Shown piece by piece: positions 6,319-12,211 of a stretch of 12,211 nt of DNA. Positions within the stretch are counted from its first letter, which is position 1, and each line of letters opens with the position of its first letter. A model generated the notes under the pieces. That model searched no databases. It worked only from the letters and a program-made list of their open reading frames with translations, and was not told the DNA's origin. Made by a program: the position numbers and the translations under genes. Source of the stretch: Thalassiosira profunda (Eukaryota; Bacillariophyta; Thalassiosirophyceae; Thalassiosirales; Thalassiosiraceae). The DNA is taken from the NCBI GenBank assembly GCA_036939355.1, contig JALLAP010000547.1:1-12211 (forward strand), read 5' to 3'.

Positions 6319-8579
6319 ATGACCATCACCGCCGATGCCTTCCTGAAGGCATTGGATCTACCATCGGAGCACCCCTACCTCCCGCCGCGGGATGACGACG
6401 ACGTCGTCGTCGAGGAGTCGAAAAAGGAGTGGTCCGTCCTCGATTACCTTGGCTCGTGGCGAGATGCATTGCCAGCAGAGAATGCGACGAGTCCGGGAGA
6501 ATGCGACGAGTTTCCCTCGCTCACGTGGGCAAAGAGCCGCATCTTCGGCGGCGATGCTCCACGCCGCCACTCTACCGCGGTCGACAGTCAGTACGCGGCG
6601 AACAACTCCTTCTTCCAAGAGGTGAAGCCGTGCCTAGTGTCGATGTTCCACCTAAACATCATCCTCTGGGCGCCACTCGTGATCCTCTTCTGCCTGAAGA
6701 AGCTGTATTGCAAATCGCCACTGCCAAGGCTGCCAGCGGACGATCGGAGAAGAGCAGCTACATCGCCGAACAGAAGATACCTTCTGCCCAAAGGCAGAGC
6801 TACTTTTTTGCCATACCAACGTTGCCCAGCATCCCTTCTATTCCGTCGCTGCGGAAGGCCGTGCCGGCCAAAGAGAAGCAGAGGAAGCAGACTCCCTACA
6901 GCACCTTCGAAAAGTTGTTGCTGGTGGCGTCTCTTATTGTCAACGCAATCACAGCGGCCAGCTACTCTGCCATCTTCACTGTCGAAGAAAGGAAGAAGAA
7001 GCCTGGTGATGAAGCCAAACAGATTGAGGAGGAGGACAGCCCTCTTTTCGGGAGGCTCAACCGTTCGTCAAGCAGCGACAGCATAGCCATTCGTCAAGGC
7101 CCGTTCACCTTTACCAGTGAATGGTTCGCCTACGTCTTGGCTCTCGTCTTCACCGCCGTCGTCATGGACGATGCGATGTACGTCGAAATGTACGCACAGG
7201 CGCACCTGGTCGCACTGCACGTCTTCGTTATCTCGGTGGCGCTGACGCGCTTCCGGACCAAGGTGGTAGTGCTCACGGCGTTGCCCATTTCGGCTCTGGC
7301 CTTCTACCGCATGGCCTGTCAAGAGTTGGATCTGCCAACGATTGAGCCCGGTCTGTATTTCGCGGAGGAGAACCCATTCGTGTCGGACGTGGTCAAGGAA
7401 TGGCCTGTGGATATGCGCACGTACGACGATGGCCGCGGTACGCCTTGGATGATGACTGGTGATACGCGAACAGGCTTGCCGTTCATGGTCAATCCAGTAC
7501 CAGAGCAAAGCTTTGTGAGAAGGTCAGTCGCTGTGATGAAGGCTGTACCATATTGCAAAGCGACGTGGTTTGTCTCAAACACATTGCCTTGTTCTTGATC
7601 ACACAGATGGGTTCCCTTGCCGGAAGAGGAGGAAGCCGTCATACTCGACATCGCCTTTCCTGAGAGCATGGTCATCGAGGATGACAAGCGCGTCTATCTG
7701 ATTTTGCATGGAATCAACGGCAACTCCAACGAGGGATACGTAGTCGACTTCGTCCATCGCCAGGTTTCGCAAGGAAATGTAGTGGCCGTCATGGTCACCC
7801 GTGGATTGGGAGACTCAACAATAGTGCATGACCACATCCTGAACTTTGCGCGTACCTCAGATGTGGAAGCTGCGGCGACGGCTCTTAAGAGAGCCATCCG
7901 CCGAGTAAGCCCAAGAGGAAAAGAACCTCTCCTGTTGGCTGGAGTCGGCTACTCCATGGGCGCGATCACGCTAGCAAACTATGTCGCTCGATCGGACTCG
8001 GTGGAGCTAGATGCAGCAATTGCCTTCTCGGGAGCGCTTGATACAAAGGAACAAGCTCATTTCGATCGGTCGTCGTATCTGTGGCAGCCCTTTATCGCAA
8101 AAGCAATGCGCGACAGCCTGATGAGCCGCTACTCTTCCCAGATCGCAAGCCATCTTGATCGAGAGCAGCTCAGCGAAGCGATGAAGGCTGAGAGCCTGGT
8201 TGATCTGGACAGAACACTTTTCGTGCCATACCATGGATTCCAGAGCTTGGACGACTACTACGGGCAGTTGGGAGCTATGGGCGATTTCGACATTCACGGC
8301 TACGACGGTCTCATTTCCCATGTGGACATCCCTCTCCTTTGCGTTCAGGGCCTTGACGATCCCGTTGGGTATTGGAAGACGTATCACGACCCGGCGAAGG
8401 TGGCGCATTCTGGCCATGGCAATATCATGCTGCTGTTCACGCGGACCGGCGGCCACGTCGGTTGGCCTCTCGGATTGAATCCGTCTGCGGATGGGTGGCG
8501 CTGGATGTCCGACGCGGCAAGTTCCTTTGCCGAGACAGTGGATCGGGTCCGCAGAGCGGACACCCAAACGAAACACTGA
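6319..8579 (+). CDS. Multi-span membrane alpha/beta hydrolase, ABHD1/3 (YheT/EMB8) type
   Basis: Best model: exons 6319-6621, 6729-7522 and 7607-8579 (689 aa). The second intron (7523-7606, 84 nt, GTCAGT...CACAG) is firm: it removes an in-frame stop and joins VRR to WVPLPEEEE. The first (6622-6728, 107 nt, GTGAAG...CCAAG) is the weaker choice; donors at 6637 or 6679 with the same acceptor also keep the frame, the latter retaining a hydrophobic stretch. Helices lie at about residues 164-186, 234-247, 259-274 and 280-296. The hydrolase part has LHGINGNS (oxyanion region), nucleophile GYSMG (Ser482), acid in GLDDP (Asp616 or Asp617) and His649 in GGHVGW. Relatives act on lipids or esters at membranes; the substrate here is unknown. 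The start at 6319 has A at -3. The 3' neighbour converges 89 bp away. Confidence 0.85.
6478..6511 (+). repeat. Short direct repeat in exon 1 (two 15-base copies, 19-base period)
   Basis: GAGAATGCGACGAGT occurs at 6478-6492 and again at 6497-6511. The 19-base period is not a multiple of three, so the two copies are read in different frames. It lies in exon 1 of the membrane hydrolase, upstream of the least certain splice junction. Confidence 0.85.
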
Positions 8580-8668
8580 CACTGTAAATAACCTGCGGCA
8601 ATAGCCTCCGCCAACGAGCTTGCACTCAACTCATGCTCTCTGTAAGTTTCCGCGCTAAGCCTCATTCC

Positions 8669-9871
8669 TCAGGAAGGCTTCGTTGCAACTACGAGCTCGT
8701 AATCGTCAACCAAATCACGGACGTGCGGCTCAACAAAGCCTGCTCGGTCCAATCGTCGAAATAACTCCTTTGGACGGTACTGCCGTCCTTTCGTATAAGG
8801 GAGCATGATGACGTTCATGCTCGTCGCGGATGACGTGCTGCCTTGGACATCGTCGGCCAGCAGAAGCTCACTGATGACAATCTTCCCGCCGGGAGCGAGG
8901 CATTTGTGTGCCTTTTCGATCAGCTGCAGGTTGACATCGTCCGGCCAATCGTGGAGGATGTTTGAGAACAGAACGTAATCCACAGAGCCTGGGAAGTCGT
9001 CACTGAAGAAGTTCCCGGGAGCCACCGAGATCCGATCCGATAGTTTCGCTTTGGCGATGTATTCCTCGGCGATTGGCTTGATGGGAGGCAGCTCAAATAC
9101 GATCCCCTTGACGTTTGGATTCGATCTCGCCGCCTCGATCGTGTAGATTGCCGATCCCCCGCCGATATCCAACAGCGTCGTCTTCCCATTCGCCTCGTCC
9201 AACCCCAGCGCCCCCGGCAACGCCCTCGCGCAGCAGTAGCTTTGCGCGTTCATGTGCGCCATGAAGTGCCTCGCGTTATTAGCCACTTCCTCGTCATCCT
9301 CTTCCAGCATCGTCGACATGAGATCCTGCTTCTCCTCGGGGCGGCTGGATTGCAATAGCGCCTCGGGAGTGGTGAAATTGGAAGTCATCGTATCGGCGAA
9401 AGGGCTGAAACAGGCCGCCGCAGATCGATCGGAGAGAAACTCTCTTGCCGACGGCGTCAGCTCGTAGACGATGTCATCGACGGAGTCGTCACTGTCCTCC
9501 GAGATATGCACGACGTTCATCCTACACAACGTCACGAGGAGTGCCGACGCCCCGCGCACCGAGAGATTGAACTCTTGCGCTACATGTGCAGGCGTCTTTG
9601 CTCCATCGGCAAGGAAGGGCGGAATGCCCAGCCGATTACTGAGGAGGAACGCGACGGAATCGTGATAGAGCATGCTGTAGTTGAGGAAGCGGCCGTTCGA
9701 CACATCATCACTCGGCGCAGGGCGCAACGTAGACGAGTGGAATGAGGCGATTGCTGCAAATGATGTACCCGAGCCCGAGGCGGATGCTCCAGCCGGGCGG
9801 ATGGCCGCCCTCCTCAGCGCCCTGCCGACGACCTGGGGCAGGCACCGGCGGCCCAGAGCGTTGATGATCAT
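8669..9871 (-). CDS. O-methyltransferase, family 2 (ASMT/COMT-like), probable mitochondrial presequence
   Basis: A single-exon, 400-aa SAM-dependent O-methyltransferase of the plant-COMT/animal-ASMT type (PF00891). Residues 1-50 are rich in Arg, Ala and Ser with no acidic residue and end in ASFHSSTLRP, like a mitochondrial presequence. Residues ~60-150 form the helical dimerisation/winged-helix part (RFLNYSMLYHDSVAFLL). SAM motif I is LLDIGGGSAIYT (233-244) with Glu260 as the likely ribose ligand. Then come GNFFSDDFPG (286-295) and NILHDWPDD, where His307 is the expected catalytic base. The C-terminus, RPKELFRRLDRAGF, is typical. The acceptor substrate (a phenol, hydroxyindole or quinone precursor) cannot be told from sequence. 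The start ATG at 9871 has G at -3. The gene is divergent from the F-box gene, with a shared 194-bp upstream region. Confidence 0.92.
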   Translation of the reverse strand: MIINALGRRCLPQVVGRALRRAAIRPAGASASGSGTSFAAIASFHSSTLRPAPSDDVSNGRFLNYSMLYHDSVAFLLSNRLGIPPFLADGAKTPAHVAQEFNLSVRGASALLVTLCRMNVVHISEDSDDSVDDIVYELTPSAREFLSDRSAAACFSPFADTMTSNFTTPEALLQSSRPEEKQDLMSTMLEEDDEEVANNARHFMAHMNAQSYCCARALPGALGLDEANGKTTLLDIGGGSAIYTIEAARSNPNVKGIVFELPPIKPIAEEYIAKAKLSDRISVAPGNFFSDDFPGSVDYVLFSNILHDWPDDVNLQLIEKAHKCLAPGGKIVISELLLADDVQGSTSSATSMNVIMLPYTKGRQYRPKELFRRLDRAGFVEPHVRDLVDDYELVVATKPS

Positions 9872-10065
9872 CGCAGCCGAGTGGTGGCGGCCCAGTGCGG
9901 GCGGGAGGGGAGAGGGCGTCCTGCTTCGTTCAGGTTTCAGGTTCAGGCTTTCTACTTACGTACCCTGTTGATAGGTACGGTAGGTACGCACTCTTCACTT
10001 TCGAGCAATCGGCGACGTCCAATTGCAGCCCTGCCGCCGCAACGGCACCGCTCTGCGCCGCCACG
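9872..10065. promoter_or_regulatory. Shared divergent upstream region of O-methyltransferase and F-box genes
   Basis: These 194 bp separate two start codons on opposite strands, so they likely hold both promoters. They contain near-tandem TAGGTACG copies (about 9973-9989) and a GGTAGGTAC 9-mer at 9979-9987. The same 9-mer lies at 2423-2431, upstream of the plastid protein gene. No TATA box was recognised. A regulatory role for the 9-mer is speculative. Confidence 0.4.
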
Positions 10066-11230
10066 ATGTCCAAGCCTGCGGCGAAGCCAGCGGCAAAGCA
10101 GCGCAAGAGCAAGAGGGTGCGGGAGGCCAGCCTCGATGATTCGGACGCGTCGATGGCGTCGTCATTGGCTGCCTCGCTCCCGTCCCCGCTTCGCGATCTG
10201 TCAAACGCGAAGAACAGTCGCAAAGTGGTAGCAAATGCCATCCTCTCCATCCTTCCCGACGGCGCCACGAAGCAAAGCGCTCACGGCAAGAAGCTCCTGA
10301 GCGCGTTTCCTCTCGTCGCCGCGGAGTTGGAAGCGAGGTCTAGGGCATTGGCGAGCAAGAGCGAGTCTGAAGGCACTCGCCTGCCGATTTCGTTCCGCTT
10401 CGATGAAACCGTCGTCAACATGCCGGAGGAATGCTTCGCGAACGTGCTCAGGTTTCTCAGAGGGCCAGAGGTCGTGAGATCGTCGCTCGTGAGCAAGGAT
10501 GTAGAAAAATCGGACTTTCATACCATTAATACTGATTCCGACGGTTTGGCTTTCTGCTTGCCGGATGCCTTCCCTGTGGGAGCGAATCGACAGGCAATCG
10601 GGGCTAAACAATTGGCGCAAGAAGATGAATGTGGCGTCGTTCCTCCAGCTACTGAATCGTCCGCAGTTTGCAAGTCTCAAAGTCCTTGTTCTCCCAGAGA
10701 ACCTAAGGCCGGGCGCAAAGAGCTTCAAGCAAATTGCAAAGGCATGCCCTCGGAACGCTACAAATGAAGGCATTGCGACTTTGGTCCGGGCGTTAGGGGA
10801 CCAGCTTTTGGACCTGCGCATCCAAGGGTATGTCAGCTACCTCTCCGATGATGTGCTCCGGGCGATGGCCGCGTCGTGCTCTGGCCTGAAGTACTTCTTC
10901 TATCAAGTTCCTGTGTACACCTACAAAGAGGAAAACGATCAGCTGAGTGGAGCTGGCGTCGCTGCCCTTGTGGAAGGCTGCCGTCGCCTGGAGATCCTTT
11001 CTCTGAAAGGGACAAAGAGAGTTGCGAAGGCAGATGTCGCGGGCATTCTGCAGACGATCGCAAATGCAAACGACAGCGGAGAGGAGCAGAGCTTTGCACT
11101 GCAACACTTTTGTCTCGCCGGCTGCCTCTTCCACGTCGTGGGCAACCCCATCAAAGGCGATCCTTTTGGTATTGTCGACACGACCAATCGACGCTGTTTG
11201 GAATGTTTCGGGGAAGATCTTCGCATCTGA
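10066..11230 (+). CDS. F-box protein with leucine-rich-repeat-like C-terminus, interrupted in the F-box
   Basis: Starts at ATG 10066 (A at -3). The N-terminus is basic (KQRKSKRVR, residues 11-19), then Ser/Ala-rich. The F-box begins at residue 119, PEECFANVLRFL, and runs to LVSKD (through 10500). The rest of the F-box, WLSACRMPSLWERI, follows in another frame from 10547. Between them lie 46 AT-rich nt that begin GT but end TT. Dropping them gives 372 aa and exact F-box spacing. A canonical GT-AG intron at 10489-10582 (94 nt) also restores frame, giving 356 aa, but deletes the F-box core. The C-terminal half (LKVLVLPENL, LLDLRIQGY, LSGAGVAALVEGCRRLEILSLKG, FALQHFCLAGC) looks like LRR repeats. 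F-box proteins usually recruit targets to SCF ubiquitin ligases. Truncation or pseudogenisation is possible. Confidence 0.75.
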
Positions 11231-11458
11231 TCGACGTGACGGTGCTGCATTCTACTTCATTTGTTGCAAGGCATGCTAATCCCAGGGCAAGCGATCGGCA
11301 GCGCCCGCATCTAACCTTGTTGCATTACGCTCATGTCGACCACGAAACAACTCGGACTGTTCTAGCCAATCATAGTTCAAAACAGTCAATGCGTTGCGCT
11401 TGCTAGAGTTCCCCCGTTCTTTCACTTTCTCCCCCACAATCTCTCAATTGCAGAACAG
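11231..11458. other. Convergent intergenic region
   Basis: These 228 bp separate the 3' ends of the F-box gene (+) and EMC7 (-). A pyrimidine-rich tract lies at about 11409-11445. No further coding signal was seen. Confidence 0.5.
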
Positions 11459-12211
11459 CTAATCCCTCTTGCCCCTCCTCGCCGTCTTCCCCCCAGCCTT
11501 GCTCAATTGCTTCTTCTCGATCTGCGGCGCGCTCTCCTCTTCCCCGCCCCCCGTCATATCCTGGAACATTTGCGTGAGCATCTGCCATCCAATTGGAGAT
11601 GATTGTGAGACACATCACATCACCGATGAACGCAAATGAAACACATCAATGCAAACTGCCACCGCCCCACTCACCTTGGACGGATCCTGCTGCATCGCCA
11701 TCTGCTTCTGCATCTGCTCCCGTTGCTCGGGATCCAACNGGATCCTGCTGCATCGCCATCTGCTTCTGCATCTGCTCCCGTTGCTCGGGATCCAACCCCT
11801 CCATCATTTTCGGCATGAGCACCATCCCGCCCACGCTGACGAGCATCATCAGCACCATAGGATTCTTCAACATAGAAAACAAGCTGAACCCCTGCCGCGG
11901 CTCGTAGTACTCGTACGACGCATGGGCCGTCAACTCAAGTGGATGGGGGATCGCCTGCTTCGCGGCGCCGGGGAACGCGTACTCGATGCACTTCGGGCTG
12001 TCCATCGCCTCGGCCAGCAGCTGGATTTTCACCTGCGAAAAGTGATGCTCGCGGCTTTGCACGTCCAACAGGTGCACCCCCGGGGGTACGCGGTAAAAGA
12101 CGAAGCTCCCGTCGGGCTGGGTGTACGTGGTGTGCGTGGACCCGTCGTTCAGTGCGAGGCGGGTGGAGTTGAGGGACGCGGCGGGGTCGGGGAGGCGGAG
12201 GCGGCCGCGGA
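11459..12211 (-). CDS. EMC7: ER membrane protein complex subunit 7, 5' partial, broken by assembly artefact
   Basis: EMC7 belongs to the ER membrane complex, which inserts transmembrane segments into the ER. The gene runs off the right edge, so the signal peptide and start are missing. The visible lumenal beta-sandwich (PF09430) has SLNSTRLALNDGS, QPDGSFVFYRVPPG and VHLLDVQSREHHFSQVKIQL. Next is the family's signature region, YYEPRQGFSLFSMLKNPMVL, running into the membrane helix MMLVSVGGMVLMPKMMEG. A charged cytosolic tail ends TARRGKRD. A GT-AG intron at 11674-11582 (93 nt, GTGAGT donor) joins QQDPSK to MLTQMFQDM. A 57-bp segment is repeated around an N at 11739; removing 58 nt restores the frame and gives 199 visible residues. 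Exons are 12211-11675 and 11581-11459. The identification is firm from the membrane and juxtamembrane segment. Confidence 0.93.
11682..11796. repeat. Perfect direct duplication flanking a single N (probable unmerged contig ends)
   Basis: Bases 11682-11738 recur exactly at 11740-11796, with only the N at 11739 between. One copy encodes LDPEQREQMQKQMAMQQDP of EMC7; the extra copy plus N adds 58 nt and breaks the frame. The arrangement copies the one around the N at 819, which supports a scaffolding artefact rather than a biological duplication. Confidence 0.92.

Noticed and set aside
1..12211. CRISPR array, phage, transposon or defence system
   Set aside because: No spaced identical repeats, integrase, transposase, reverse transcriptase or nuclease was found. 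The genes are ordinary eukaryotic loci.

Overview
This is nuclear DNA from a GC-rich eukaryotic microbe, most likely an alga with a red-lineage complex plastid (an ochrophyte or a relative). Five things support this. Genes are split by short GT-AG introns (76, 79, 79, 84 and 93 nt are well supported). Start contexts usually carry a purine at -3. There is a eukaryotic tRNA-Gly with a pol III T-run terminator. The products are typically eukaryotic: EMC7, an F-box protein, an H15 protein and an MSS51-type protein. Finally, one precursor has a signal peptide ending in a Ser-Ala|Phe junction, the plastid-import signature of red complex plastids. The exact lineage cannot be fixed from sequence alone.

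Layout, left to right: (1) 1-1208 (+), 3' part of an organelle-targeted cysteine synthase, broken by a duplicated contig end around an N at 819. (2) 1559-2289 (-), three-exon gene for a 191-aa plastid-targeted one-helix membrane protein. (3) 2290-3120, gene-free, ending in three degenerate ~165-bp units, the last carrying an intact tRNA-Gly(GCC) at 3121-3191 (-). (4) 3341-5194 (+), single-exon 617-aa protein with an MSS51 C-terminal-like domain. (5) 5384-5929 (-), 181-aa linker-histone-like H15 protein. (6) 6319-8579 (+), three-exon, multi-span membrane protein ending in an ABHD1/3-type alpha/beta hydrolase. (7) 8669-9871 (-), 400-aa family-2 O-methyltransferase with a probable mitochondrial presequence. 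(8) 10066-11230 (+), F-box/LRR-type protein whose F-box is split by an odd AT-rich segment. (9) 11459-12211 (-), EMC7, open at its 5' end and broken by a second duplicated contig end around an N at 11739.

The genes are unrelated housekeeping and regulatory loci on alternating strands with short gaps. No operon, mobile element, CRISPR array or defence system was seen. The items most worth checking are the non-canonical split in the F-box gene, the decayed tRNA-Gly tandem units, the membrane-hydrolase fusion, the unnamed plastid membrane protein, and two assembly artefacts that would otherwise be read as frameshifts.
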